Shown here one piece after another: positions 26,801-35,123 of a stretch of 35,337 nt of DNA. The position numbers and the translations under genes were made by a program. The stretch's first letter is position 1. Each line of letters begins with the position of its first letter. The notes beneath the pieces were generated by a model. It made no database searches. It saw only the letters and a program-made list of their open reading frames with translations, and was not told the origin of the DNA. Origin of the DNA: Nitrosomonas oligotropha (GTDB lineage Bacteria > Pseudomonadota > Gammaproteobacteria > Burkholderiales > Nitrosomonadaceae); contig NZ_QRBZ01000060.1 in assembly GCF_009833085.1 (NCBI RefSeq), positions 1 through 35,337 of the forward strand, in the 5' to 3' direction.

Positions 26801-28320
26801 AGCAGCGTATGCGCACGCTCCAGATCCAGCATGACGAGGGTACCGGAGACCTGCTTGAATAAATCCGGCAACAGCGGCAATTCCGAACGCTGAGCGGGTT
26901 CAAAAAAGAATTTATCCAGAATGCTTTCGATGTGCGCCAGGTTGGCCAGAATTTCCTGCGCCACCTGTGCCAATAATTCTTTTTCCTGTGTTTTACCATC
27001 CAGCACTTTGAATGTCGGTGCGGGCGGCAATTCGCCGATCTGGATATCGCCCGTCGTGATGCCGTGCAGACGGGAATCAATCACATCGATCTGGGAAGGC
27101 AGATCGTCAGGCAGCTTATAAAAATCGTCAATAATGCTTTCAACCAGCAATAGTGCCGTGGCCATTTCCATTGCCAGCTCTTCGCTCGTTTCCTGCGGAT
27201 GATCGTGCAAGTACGTCACCGTATCGCCAATGGCATCGATCAATTTCACCAGCGGCGCGCACTCCGTTTGCCGTGCTTGGTGGCTGAGCCAGTCCACGTA
27301 TTCCAACAATGAAACCAGGCTTTCCTGATGCCCGGCACAGAACTCGCGCCAGATATCGTTCGCCTGCATCAGCGTATCGCGCAACCTGTCCAGTATGGGA
27401 CGCAGTGTTTCCGATTGTTCAAATGTCGGCGCATCCTGGTCCTTGGTTTGGCCGGGCCAGGTGTAGCTGTGCTTGATCGCGTTGATGCGCACACTGTCCG
27501 ATTCGCTGTGCGCAATGTGGTACAGCAATTCGCGCATTAAGATAGAGGTGTTACCGGTCGTACCCGCCGCCAAATGGCGGATGGTTTGCTCAATCTTTCC
27601 GCACAAACGGCGCACCGGCAAATCGATTTGGCTGCCGTCCAGTTGCAGCAAATCTTCCAGAAAACCGGCTGTCACCCACCAGAACGCACGCGCTTCGGTA
27701 GTTCCCGGAAATTCCTCGATCTTATCCGCCACGGCGGCCATTTGCCGCAAGCCGTCCTGATTCGATGGATCGCGCAGCCACTTCAGCAAACCGGCCTGAT
27801 ACTCCGCACCCAATTGTTTGGCCAGAATTTTGGCGGCAGCCGCGTCGACATGCGCGGCTTCGGCTTTTAATGCCGGTGCGGCTGCTAAACGGGGGAAAAA
27901 CAAATCGCTTTCGGGTGCATTCTCAAAACCGTACACCTGCATCAAACCGCGATACGCCGGGAACAACCGCAGCGGATTTTCTTCCGCGCCATCGATCAAT
28001 TCGTTCAAGTAAAACAGCAACGCCTTAGTGGATTGCTTCAACGCATTGAATACCGGCGGACTGGGTTCAATTTTCTTACTGATCAGCGCTTCAACCAGCT
28101 GCTCCATTTTTCCGGTGACGATGGTGATACTGGTCAACCCCAGCATCTCGAGCAAACCGTCCAGTTGATGAATATAACTGCGGCAATCCTTGACGAGATC
28201 GGTCTTGCCGGGATGCTGGCTGTATACCTCCAGATTCTGGTCGATCAATGCGAAGACTTGGTAAATCCCGTCCTTGATTCCGATAATCGAAGCAATATTC
28301 AGTTTGGGTTGCGCGCTCAT
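23818..28320 (-). CDS. chpA: ChpA/PilL-type hybrid chemotaxis histidine kinase/response regulator
   Basis: This 1500-residue CheA-type kinase should signal from PilJ to type IV pilus response regulators. Residues 1-580 are a long helical region with degenerate HPt-like repeats (as in ChpA). Two intact phosphotransfer domains follow, with His645 in FHTLKGSGRM and His798 in LHTLKGSARM. Then come a dimerisation helix region (about 890-1030), the HATPase (N-box HLLRNAIAHG 1081-1090, DDGRGL 1125-1130, GIAGRGIGLD 1173-1182), a CheW-like domain (about 1215-1350) and a receiver (about 1376-1495) with Asp1381-Asp1382, phospho-acceptor Asp1425 and Lys1477. Pseudomonas ChpA is longer, with more phosphotransfer domains. 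It lies 40 bases after pilJ. CheW-like PilI and the regulators PilG and PilH are not next to it. Confidence 0.93.
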   Translation of the reverse strand: MSAQPKLNIASIIGIKDGIYQVFALIDQNLEVYSQHPGKTDLVKDCRSYIHQLDGLLEMLGLTSITIVTGKMEQLVEALISKKIEPSPPVFNALKQSTKALLFYLNELIDGAEENPLRLFPAYRGLMQVYGFENAPESDLFFPRLAAAPALKAEAAHVDAAAAKILAKQLGAEYQAGLLKWLRDPSNQDGLRQMAAVADKIEEFPGTTEARAFWWVTAGFLEDLLQLDGSQIDLPVRRLCGKIEQTIRHLAAGTTGNTSILMRELLYHIAHSESDSVRINAIKHSYTWPGQTKDQDAPTFEQSETLRPILDRLRDTLMQANDIWREFCAGHQESLVSLLEYVDWLSHQARQTECAPLVKLIDAIGDTVTYLHDHPQETSEELAMEMATALLLVESIIDDFYKLPDDLPSQIDVIDSRLHGITTGDIQIGELPPAPTFKVLDGKTQEKELLAQVAQEILANLAHIESILDKFFFEPAQRSELPLLPDLFKQVSGTLVMLDLERAHTLLHLCYGLVEKLSKSGYEIVQTEQVLLVDGLSSLGFYIEALRSGQPDSQQIVEEAIKLFQIAANPANATSPVPMATPPAAALSADTASAAAVSAAIDPELLGIFLEEAGEVLAGIASDVRKCRINPTDQEALASARRGFHTLKGSGRMVKLDDLSEVAWNLEQVLNLWLSENRSASDPLLDLVDRACQAYGGWCDDLREHGVAEVDADALLQAAQELLTRAKTVEASAVPAEPVQPEQLPLVVAPADRINPELLAVFLEETHDIIPRMGAKLRAWRMLPQDEDIHHALLRLLHTLKGSARMAGALPLGELIHAMESHVETAFRDRNISDAALDQLESEFDAISGEIEQLQRTEDAAVPGSDALTAAAVAIAELAQPPAETTGLLQSKTLLRINSELIDRLVNDAGEASILRSKIEAQLNNFKQSLQDLTESTHRLHDQLREVEIQAETQMQSHLAHQQESEPAFDPLEFDRFSRFQELTRLMAESVDDIISVQKSLRTTQIAAEEAVAQQAVMNRQLQQSLLQIRTIPFSNYAERYYRIARQVAEDLGKKASLEIHGADVEIDRNVLEKINPPLEHLLRNAIAHGIEEPEERQRLGKSETGQVEIRLRQEGNEVIITLSDDGRGLNLPRIREEAQRLGLVRNDAVLDDDKTMSLIFMPGLSTTDSVTGIAGRGIGLDIVKNEITMLGGRISVESTPNQGTVFTINLPLTLSVAQTLMVRTGKQTYAIPAFIVEQQREFDAETLQKIYQDHRVTLNGKTYPFAHLSHLLGETGVVPEAGKHSQVLFLHSGTQHLAVHVDELLGSSEVVAKNIGAQLAQAPGVEGATITGDGEVILILNPVKLMQRSDVQQVLSTPVTALTPAKKKKTATPPAVMVVDDSLTVRKVTCRLLEREGCDVLIAKNGAEAVDILQETIPDVMLIDLEMPKMNGFELIKKVRDNPATAHMPVIIISSRTAEKHRKIAKDLGVNVFLGKPYKEDELLDHLSDLIGKRKKWKP

Positions 28321-28360
28321 ATTTTTGTACCATCAATCGATAGAGAAACCGGCATTGGCA

Positions 28361-30466
28361 TCACACCTTGAAGTTGGATACCGATGCTTTCAGTTCGGAC
28401 GCGAATCCTGCGATCTGTTTGATCGATCCCGTGGTTTTCAGCGTTCCTTGTGTCGTCTGCCGGGTAATATGAAGAATTTCTTCCATATTGGCAACCACCT
28501 TATGCGCCGCCCGCGTCTGCGTATTGGTCACGTCAAAAATATGCGTGACCAGCTGCGCCAGTTGCTTGGATACTTGCTCGATTTCTTCCAGCGCCCGGCC
28601 CGCCGCGTCGGAGCGTTTCGCGCCTTTTGCCACGCCGAGCGTGCTGCGCTCCATCGCCGCGATGGCGTCCTGCGTGTCGCCCTGAATGGTGACGATCAAT
28701 TCGCTGATCTGCTTGCTGGCTTCCGTTGACCGTTCCGCCAGCCGCTGCACTTCTTGTGCGATCACGGTAAATCCGTGCCCCGCTTCACCGGCGGCAGTTG
28801 CTTGCAGCGCCGCGTTCAAAGCCAGCACGTTGGTTTGGTCGGTGATGTCGGTGATCAGCGCGACAATCTCGCCGATCTCCTGCGAGCTTTCGCCGAGGCG
28901 CTTAATCCGTTTCGAGGTGTCTTGGATATGCGTGCGGATTTCGTTCATTCCGGCGATCGATTCACGCACCGCCAACGTGCCTTTCTCCGCCGCAGCCAAT
29001 GATTGTTTCGCAACTTTGGCGGATTCCGTCGCCCTATCCGATATCTCACTGATCGATTCCGTCATGCCGACCACCGCCAGGGTGGTTTGTTCGATTCTAT
29101 CCGTTTGCTGCTGCGCCGCGGTTAACAAACCAGACGAAACTTGCTGCGCCTGATGGGATGCCTTCACCACCAGCGCGCCCGCCTGATTGACTTGCTCCAC
29201 CAGTGTGTGCAATTCCTCGATGGTGCTGTTGATGGCGTCGGCAATCGCACCGGTCATATGGTTCGTAATGTCGGTGCGCACCGTCAGATCGCCGTCGGCG
29301 ATTTTTTTCATGTCGTCCAGCAATGTCACAATGGCTTTTTGCGCTTTCTCGACTTCGTTGCGGTTGGCCAGATCCTGATGATAGGCATTGCGTCGCACCG
29401 ACCGGATTAACAAGACCAGTGCCAGCACGGCACACACCGCCAGGATCATCGCCACTGTATTCAGCAACAACGCGGAATGACTGTTTTGCTGCTGCATTTC
29501 CTCGTCGAGCGTTGCGGCCAGTTCCTGCATCGCCGCATGGCTGTTCACAACTTCATCGATTGCGGATTCCATCGTCAGCGCGACCGGAACTTCTTTGCGG
29601 ATGATATGTAAATGCTCGTCAAATTTTCTCAGCTGCGCATACGCATGCGATAACAAATCCTGGATCACCTCATGTTTGCTGGAGATCGCGCCAAGACCAT
29701 GATTGCCTTGACTCAGGGTTTGGATCATCGCGGCAACTTGCGCATGATCCTGCGCCAATTGCGCGGTGATTTCCGCCAGCGGCGATTCGAGCGGCAGCAG
29801 CGTCTTGACATTTTTGGCCACGGTGCGCGCGTGTATTTTGATCGTTTCCACGGTGCGGATTTCCTGCGACAGATTTCCGGCTTCCGTCATGCGGTTGATC
29901 AGTTCGTCCATGCGTCGCGCCAACTGGCTGTGCGCGTTATTGACCGCCTTGATGCTGTTGTTGAGCTGTATGAGAGGCTCCTGCTGATTCAGAATCAAAT
30001 CGATTCTTTGATCTTCCAGCTGCCAGTTTCTGAAATAAGTGTGCAAGCTTGGCGCTAATGAATCATCCACAGCTGCTACGGTTGTGCCGCGATACGAGCC
30101 GCCTTGCAATAATAGTGTGATGTCACGATGGAATTGTTGCCGGCTATCGCGCAACCGGGCAAAGGCTTCTGCTTCGCCGAACAGCGCCTGTTGCAAGGCA
30201 TTGGCGATATGCGCATGCTGAATTTGCAGCTGCGCGGCCAGCTCCGGCTGGATCGCATTCTGTCTGGCTTGGCGCACACTGATCGTTAACGTCATCAACA
30301 ACAGCACGGTGAAAAACATCACGACGCCACCCAGCACCCAGCCGTTGTTTACCAGAGCAGCACTCTTGGGAATATTTTTCTTCGCGGGCGCCGCAAGCAC
30401 CGGCAACTTCTTACCTAACGCAACCAAACCGGTTGGCAATCCGAATTTAGAAAAATTGTCTTCCAT
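28361..30466 (-). CDS. pilJ: PilJ-type methyl-accepting chemotaxis protein
   Basis: The 701-residue receptor has a first membrane segment at about 42-64 and a second at about 331-354. Between them lies a periplasmic helical domain of about 265 residues. HAMP (about 355-420) and a cytoplasmic signalling coiled coil follow. The hairpin tip is near 541-575 (ITDQTNVLALNAALQATAAGE, here its core NVLALNAALQA), with EAGHGFTVIAQEVQRLAERS after it. In PilJ proteins the tip binds PilI/CheW and the kinase, and ligands or retracting pili are sensed. The ATG at 30466 has GGAG six bases upstream. The gene precedes chpA in the same operon. The ribosome binding site lies inside an inverted repeat described separately. 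Confidence 0.92.
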   Translation of the reverse strand: MEDNFSKFGLPTGLVALGKKLPVLAAPAKKNIPKSAALVNNGWVLGGVVMFFTVLLLMTLTISVRQARQNAIQPELAAQLQIQHAHIANALQQALFGEAEAFARLRDSRQQFHRDITLLLQGGSYRGTTVAAVDDSLAPSLHTYFRNWQLEDQRIDLILNQQEPLIQLNNSIKAVNNAHSQLARRMDELINRMTEAGNLSQEIRTVETIKIHARTVAKNVKTLLPLESPLAEITAQLAQDHAQVAAMIQTLSQGNHGLGAISSKHEVIQDLLSHAYAQLRKFDEHLHIIRKEVPVALTMESAIDEVVNSHAAMQELAATLDEEMQQQNSHSALLLNTVAMILAVCAVLALVLLIRSVRRNAYHQDLANRNEVEKAQKAIVTLLDDMKKIADGDLTVRTDITNHMTGAIADAINSTIEELHTLVEQVNQAGALVVKASHQAQQVSSGLLTAAQQQTDRIEQTTLAVVGMTESISEISDRATESAKVAKQSLAAAEKGTLAVRESIAGMNEIRTHIQDTSKRIKRLGESSQEIGEIVALITDITDQTNVLALNAALQATAAGEAGHGFTVIAQEVQRLAERSTEASKQISELIVTIQGDTQDAIAAMERSTLGVAKGAKRSDAAGRALEEIEQVSKQLAQLVTHIFDVTNTQTRAAHKVVANMEEILHITRQTTQGTLKTTGSIKQIAGFASELKASVSNFKV

Positions 30467-30824
30467 TGTGCTCTCCAGCTTGAAGTCAGACTCTCTGAAT
30501 GTCCGCTCTTTTCAAAGACAAACGGCATCAGACAGGGAAAATACCGGACGATAGCTTAACTGCTGGAGAGCGTAATCAAAGACAGGATAAGACCTGGAAA
30601 ACAATGTTTTTTATGAATCTATCGTACTTTATACCAACAAATTCAATAACAAACCATACCATCCAAGTGATTGCCGGGCAGTGCGAGAACAGCCTGCGCG
30701 CGGCGTTTGAAGTCAGAACGGATGAACTTCCGGTGACTCAGGTTTAACGAGTAGCTGAACCGTAGAATTCCGGACACGACAATCACCTTCTGAAACATTG
30801 GGTAATCAGCGCATCCAGTCTGCG
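30467..30824. other. Intergenic region between ilvA end and pilJ start
   Basis: This 358-base stretch separates the ilvA stop (minus) from the pilJ start (minus), so it should hold the pilJ promoter and leader and the ilvA 3' end. It contains the 10-base inverted repeat at 30470-30571. An open frame at 30499-30747 on the plus strand has no ribosome binding site, and I see no family in it. No hairpin followed by a T-run was seen downstream of ilvA. No pilG, pilH or pilI remnant is recognisable. Confidence 0.5.
30470..30571 (-). promoter_or_regulatory. Long-range inverted repeat masking the pilJ ribosome binding site
   Basis: GCTCTCCAGC at 30470-30479 and GCTGGAGAGC at 30562-30571 are exact reverse complements, ten pairs with 82 bases between. 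On the minus strand the downstream arm includes the GGAG of pilJ (30476-30473), six bases before the ATG. If the leader transcript extends through the upstream arm, pairing would hide the Shine-Dalgarno sequence. The repeat is seen directly; the regulatory role is inferred. Confidence 0.5.
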
Positions 30825-32336
30825 TTAGCCAAGAAACAATTTATACGCGGGATTCTTGGTTTCGTCCCAATAGCGGTAGCCGAGCTGGTCCAAAAAGGCG
30901 CGGAAGCCGGATTTTTCTTCCGGCGGCACCTGGATGCCGATCAACACGCGGCCATAATCGGCGCCGTGGTTGCGGTAGTGAAACAGGCTGATATTCCAGT
31001 TATGGCTCAGGTTGTTGAGGAAGTTCATCAATGCGCCGGGGCGGTCGGGAAACTCAAAACGGTACACGATTTCATTCTTGACCGCATGCGCCCGCCCGCC
31101 GACCAAGTGACGCACATGCAGTTTGGCCACTTCGTTATTGCTCATGTCTTCGGTGGCCAGGCCGCTTTGTTTCAATTCCTTGATCAGTTGCTGCGTTTCC
31201 GCCTGGTTGCGTACCGACACGCCGACAAACACACGCGCCACTTTCGGGTCGGAGTAACGATAGTTGAATTCGGTGATGCTTTTGGCGCCGAGTAAATTAC
31301 AGAATTTCTTGAAGCTGCCCGGCTCTTCCGGGATTGTCACCGACATCACCGCTTCGCGCTGTTCCCCGATTTCCGCGCGCTCGGAAATATGCCGCAGCCG
31401 GTCGAAATTCATATTGGCGCCGGAAGCGATCGCGATCAGCGTTTTATGCTGAATCTTTTCCCGTGCGACATACGCTTTGACACCGGCAATCGACAGCGCG
31501 CCGGAGGGTTCCAGAATCGTGCGCGTATCTTCAAACACATCCTTGATCGCGGCGCAAATAGCGTCGGTATCGACCAGCATCACCTCGTCGACCAGTTCGC
31601 GGCATAAGCGGAAAGTTTCCTTGCCGACGTACCGCACCGCCACGCCGTCGGCAAACAAACCCACTTGCGCCAGTTTGACACGGCGGCCGCTTTGCAACGA
31701 ACGGTACATGGCATCGGCATCGACCGGCTCGACACCGATAATTTTGATTTTCGGGTACAACCGTTTCACATACGCCGCAATCCCGGCGATCAGCCCGCCG
31801 CCGCCGATCGGCACAAAAATGGCGTGAATCGGGCCGGTATGCTGGCGCAGAATTTCCATGCCGACCGTGCCCTGCCCGGCGATCACATCCGGATCGTCGT
31901 AGGGATGCACAAACGTCGCTTGTTCTACTTTGGCCAGCTGTATCGCGTGCTCGTAGGCATCGTTATACGAATCGCCATGCAAGGCCACCGTAGCGCCATG
32001 CCCCATCACCGCGTTCACCTTGATTTGCGGCGTCGTCACCGGCATCACGATGGTGGCGGAGCAATTGAGCTTCTTCGCCGCCAACGCCACGCCTTGCGCA
32101 TGGTTTCCGGCGGAAGCCGCGATCACACCGCGATTGCGCACCGCGGGCGGCAGCTTGATCATCTTGTTATACGCGCCGCGCAATTTGAACGAAAAAACCT
32201 GCTGCAAATCTTCACGCTTCAACAACACCTGGTTATGAATACGCCCGGACAAATTGGCGACCAGATCCAACGAACTCTCAATCGCCACATCGTAAACCTG
32301 CGCGGTCAGTATTCTTTCAAGGTAATTGTTTTTCAT
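30825..32336 (-). CDS. ilvA: Threonine ammonia-lyase, biosynthetic
   Basis: IlvA deaminates threonine to 2-oxobutanoate, the first step to isoleucine. The 503-residue PLP enzyme has Lys51 in FKLRGAYNKM, the SAGNHAQGVA loop (about 85-94) and GGGGLIAGIAAYVK (the phosphate-binding glycine loop, about 178-191). The C-terminal third has two ACT-like domains (VMSVTIPEEPGSFKKFCNLL, then VYRFEFPDRPGALMNFLNNL, both cited by their PGSF/PGAL cores), which bind isoleucine and valine for feedback control. The start YLERILTAQVYDVAIE is usual. There is no Shine-Dalgarno sequence ahead of the ATG. sbcB lies 192 bases upstream on the same strand, and no attenuator is obvious in that gap. Confidence 0.96.
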   Translation of the reverse strand: MKNNYLERILTAQVYDVAIESSLDLVANLSGRIHNQVLLKREDLQQVFSFKLRGAYNKMIKLPPAVRNRGVIAASAGNHAQGVALAAKKLNCSATIVMPVTTPQIKVNAVMGHGATVALHGDSYNDAYEHAIQLAKVEQATFVHPYDDPDVIAGQGTVGMEILRQHTGPIHAIFVPIGGGGLIAGIAAYVKRLYPKIKIIGVEPVDADAMYRSLQSGRRVKLAQVGLFADGVAVRYVGKETFRLCRELVDEVMLVDTDAICAAIKDVFEDTRTILEPSGALSIAGVKAYVAREKIQHKTLIAIASGANMNFDRLRHISERAEIGEQREAVMSVTIPEEPGSFKKFCNLLGAKSITEFNYRYSDPKVARVFVGVSVRNQAETQQLIKELKQSGLATEDMSNNEVAKLHVRHLVGGRAHAVKNEIVYRFEFPDRPGALMNFLNNLSHNWNISLFHYRNHGADYGRVLIGIQVPPEEKSGFRAFLDQLGYRYWDETKNPAYKLFLG

Positions 32337-32528
32337 GGTGGGAGATGAGTGAATCCAGACAATCTTCTAATCCGAAACGGGGAAAGGGATTTTATCACGA
32401 TCGGAGATGGGATAAGTTTTGTTACGGCTACAAAATGTAGTCTAATTTTTAGAGAACAGCCAGTTAAGAGCGCGCTCAACGGAAATAAAGGCAATCCATA
32501 AAATGATTGTTTTCTGGCTAGAAAAACC

Positions 32529-33959
32529 TTATGAATTCAATAAATTTTTTCCCCACATCTCCAGCTCATCCAATATCTGTCGCGCACTTATATCTGCTTT
32601 GTGCTCCTCATGCAATAGCGCAATCTGCGCGGAAAATTCGTCAAAAGTAATACTCCCGCCACTACCTTGTGTCAGACGCTGCACACGCAGCTGTTCCCAT
32701 CGTTCCATTTCATCCGGCGTCAACGTTTCCGGCCAGTTGCGGGCGCGGTAGCGGAACAGCAGTTCGGGTAACCGTTGATCATGAAAATCGAAGCGCATGC
32801 TGGCCAGTTGTTTTGGTGAAGCGCGCCGGATCTGGGCCAACGATGCGGCATCGGCATTGTCCAGAAAGCCGTCATACAATGCCACATCGACATCGTCGGA
32901 GGGTTCAAATGCGTGACTGGTATACGCCGTGGCGACGCGCTGAAAGAAATCGGGATTGGCGCAGAGTTTTTTCCAGTGGCGGTAACATGCATCCAGATCG
33001 AGCGCGATGCGCTCGGCAGCTTCGTTATCCAGCGTATTGCGCGGCGCCAATGCCGGGCATTTGTTGATTTTCACCGACTTGACCGACAATCGTTGCATGC
33101 CTTCGGGCAAATCATCGTTACGAGTAAATAGCAATTGCGTCAGTTCCTCCGTGTTTAACGGCAAAAACATGTCCGGATCGTGGCGCAAGTCATACACCAG
33201 CACGCTGTTGTTGTTTCCCGGTTCCGTGATGAGCGGCATCACCAGCGACGTGCAACCGGTTTTGGCCGGATACATGCGCGTGGTATGCAACACCGGGTTG
33301 TGTGTGATCAGATCAAGCTGCGCGGCCGCTTTGCGTTTATCACGCAGTTGCAACAACCAATCGTACAGGCGCGGTTGCTGCGTGCGCAGCAGGCGTGCCA
33401 AAGCAATAGTGGCGCGCACATCGGACAAAGCATCGTGCGCGGATTCGTGCAGAATACCGTTGGCAGCGACCAAATGCTCCAGCTTGAAACTCGGTTGCCC
33501 CTCTTCGTGCTGCGGCCAGGCGATTCCATCCGGGCGCAGCGCGTACGTCATGCGCACCAGATCGATGATGTCCCAGCGCGAATTGCCCTGCTGCCATTCG
33601 CGCGCATACGGGTCGTAGAAATTGCGATACAGCGTGAAGCGCGTGACTTCATCGTCGAACCGCAGCGAGTTGTAGCCAACACCGCAGGTATTCGGTTGCG
33701 CAAACTCGGCATGAATGCGCGCTATGAATTCGGGTTCCAACAGCCCGCGCTCGTCGGCAAGCTGCGGCGTAATTCCGGTGAGTAAGCAGGCTTCCGGATG
33801 CGGCAGGTAATCGCGCGCCGGTTTGCAATAAATTACCAATGGCTCACCGATTTCGTTCAGTGCCTCATCGGTGCGCACGCCGGCAAACTGCGCGGGCCGG
33901 TCGCGCCTGGGATCGGCGCCGAAAGTTTCATAGTCATGCCAGTAAAATGTGATAGCCAT
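32529..33959 (-). CDS. sbcB: Exodeoxyribonuclease I
   Basis: ExoI digests single-stranded DNA 3' to 5' and takes part in mismatch repair and recombination. The 476-residue length fits. The DEDDh nuclease begins with FYWHDYETFGADPRRDRPAQ (catalytic Asp9 and Glu11) and continues with PEACLLTGITPQLA, the GYNSLRFDDEVTRFTLYRNF segment (second metal-binding Asp) and HDALSDVRATIALARLL (final Asp-His pair). The SH3-like and helical C-terminal parts follow. The ATG has no strong Shine-Dalgarno sequence. Its presence along with an endonuclease MutL is consistent with methyl-independent mismatch repair, where ExoI is one of several exonucleases. Confidence 0.95.
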   Translation of the reverse strand: MAITFYWHDYETFGADPRRDRPAQFAGVRTDEALNEIGEPLVIYCKPARDYLPHPEACLLTGITPQLADERGLLEPEFIARIHAEFAQPNTCGVGYNSLRFDDEVTRFTLYRNFYDPYAREWQQGNSRWDIIDLVRMTYALRPDGIAWPQHEEGQPSFKLEHLVAANGILHESAHDALSDVRATIALARLLRTQQPRLYDWLLQLRDKRKAAAQLDLITHNPVLHTTRMYPAKTGCTSLVMPLITEPGNNNSVLVYDLRHDPDMFLPLNTEELTQLLFTRNDDLPEGMQRLSVKSVKINKCPALAPRNTLDNEAAERIALDLDACYRHWKKLCANPDFFQRVATAYTSHAFEPSDDVDVALYDGFLDNADAASLAQIRRASPKQLASMRFDFHDQRLPELLFRYRARNWPETLTPDEMERWEQLRVQRLTQGSGGSITFDEFSAQIALLHEEHKADISARQILDELEMWGKNLLNS

Positions 33960-34068
33960 GGGTGTGGGTGGATTTAGATGAAGGCGCCGGTAAAAAACTG
34001 GTTTGTTGCGTAATTATAGTGGTATCTTACGCAAAAATTTTCAAACCCAATCACAAGGATGACACAAC

Positions 34069-34458
34069 ATGGCAACAAAACTCATCAGTTCAGGTTCGAC
34101 ATTTGAAAAGGAAATCGGCTATTCGCGCGCGGTGGTGGCGGATAACTGGATACTGGTATCCGGCACAACCGGTTTCGATTACAGCAAGATGACCATCTCC
34201 GATGATTTATTGGAGCAAGCGGAACAATGCTTCAAAAATATCGAGGCAGCATTGCAGCAAGCAGGGTCAAGCATGAAAGAAGTGGTGCGGGTTACGTATG
34301 TATTTCCCAAGGCGGAGGATTTTGAAAAATGCTGGCCGGTGATGCGCAAGTACCTGGGCGATGTCAGACCATCCGCCATGATGTTGACTGCGGGGCTATC
34401 CGATCCGCGCATGAAAATCGAAATTCAGGTGACGGCGTATCGCAGTACCGGAGCTTAA
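34069..34458 (+). CDS. RidA/YjgF family protein lacking the catalytic arginine
   Basis: The 129-residue protein has the trimeric RidA fold pattern: SRAVVADNWILVSGTTGFDY, then EQAEQCFKNIEAALQQAG, then VVRVTYVFPKAEDF, and KIEIQVTAY at the end. True RidA deaminates 2-aminoacrylate and needs an arginine (Arg105 in E. coli). By eye alignment from the conserved KIEI block backwards, that position is an alanine here (RPSAMM), so imine deaminase activity is doubtful and a different Rid subgroup is likely. The start ATG has AAGGA about nine bases upstream. The gene is monocistronic, divergent from sbcB, and ends at a bidirectional terminator. IlvA, which makes 2-aminoacrylate from serine as a side reaction, lies about 1.7 kb away. 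Confidence 0.85.
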   Translation: MATKLISSGSTFEKEIGYSRAVVADNWILVSGTTGFDYSKMTISDDLLEQAEQCFKNIEAALQQAGSSMKEVVRVTYVFPKAEDFEKCWPVMRKYLGDVRPSAMMLTAGLSDPRMKIEIQVTAYRSTGA

Positions 34459-34488
34459 TGACATTTGTATCTCTTGATCGAAAAAAAT

Positions 34489-34526
34489 AAAAAAGGAGCT
34501 CTCGAATGAACGAGCACTCCTTTTTT
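34489..34526. terminator. Bidirectional intrinsic terminator
   Basis: AAAAAAGGAG (34489-34498) pairs with CTCCTTTTTT (34517-34526), and CTCG (34501-34504) with CGAG (34511-34514) extends the stem inside around an AATGAA loop. T-runs occur at the 3' side in both directions. It serves the ridA-like gene (plus) and the PEP-CTERM gene (minus). Confidence 0.9.
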
Positions 34527-34541
34527 ACAGCTTATTTCAGA

Positions 34542-35123
34542 TTAAACGTTTTGTTGTCTGCGGCGAGCGGCAAAACCCAGCAATCCTAAACCTGCCAGTA
34601 ACATGGCATAGGTTTCAGGTTCCGGCACAGCTGTGACATTATCTACTACGACCCAATCACCGCTATTACCAGTCAAGATAACATGATCGATGCCTGCAAA
34701 ACTGAGAGAGTAGAACCCAGTGTATGGGTAGGGCAGATAGCTTACTTGGTCAGGGATGGCCACCGAACCTAAAAGGTTATTTAAAGAATCATAGGCTGAA
34801 AGTGTTTGAGGAGAGTTTGTAGCCCCAATCTGCATTCCAAAATAATTGACCGGTGCGGCCAAGTCGAAAATAAAGTCTGCGCCGCCAGAACGATTATCCA
34901 GAAAATGAGTACCTGGAGCGGCTAAAACATACGCGCCATTACCATCGTCCGACACCGAGATATTGCCAGATGAAAGGCTAAATGTAACACCACCTTCGGT
35001 GAAGGATGAATAAGAACCTACTGCAATAGATTCAAAATCAATAGCTGCATTCGCAGCTTGGGTAAAACCAATGGAGAATACGGTCATGATCGCTAAACTT
35101 AGCTTAGTTTTTTTTGTTAACAT
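34542..35123 (-). CDS. PEP-CTERM sorting-domain protein
   Basis: The 193-residue product has an N-terminal signal peptide (MLTKKTKLSLAIMTVFSIGFTQAANA), then a beta-rich domain starting IDFESIAVGSYSSFTEGGVTF. The PEP-CTERM tail begins at residue 166: VPEPETYAMLLAGLGLLGFA followed by ARRR. PEP-CTERM proteins are processed and exported by the exosortase system and are linked to extracellular polysaccharide and floc formation. No exosortase (epsH) is in the window. The FDLAAPVNYFGMQIGATNS part is typical of small betaproteobacterial members with a single beta-sandwich. The ATG has AAGGA about nine bases upstream. Confidence 0.93.
   Translation of the reverse strand: MLTKKTKLSLAIMTVFSIGFTQAANAAIDFESIAVGSYSSFTEGGVTFSLSSGNISVSDDGNGAYVLAAPGTHFLDNRSGGADFIFDLAAPVNYFGMQIGATNSPQTLSAYDSLNNLLGSVAIPDQVSYLPYPYTGFYSLSFAGIDHVILTGNSGDWVVVDNVTAVPEPETYAMLLAGLGLLGFAARRRQQNV

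Noticed and set aside
30499..30747. 82-residue open frame in the pilJ leader region on the plus strand
   Set aside because: No Shine-Dalgarno sequence, no recognisable family, and it lies antisense to the expected pilJ promoter and leader.
32463..32480. GAGCGCGCTC palindrome between sbcB and ilvA as terminator or operator
   Set aside because: No loop space and no T-run on either strand; no known operator resemblance.
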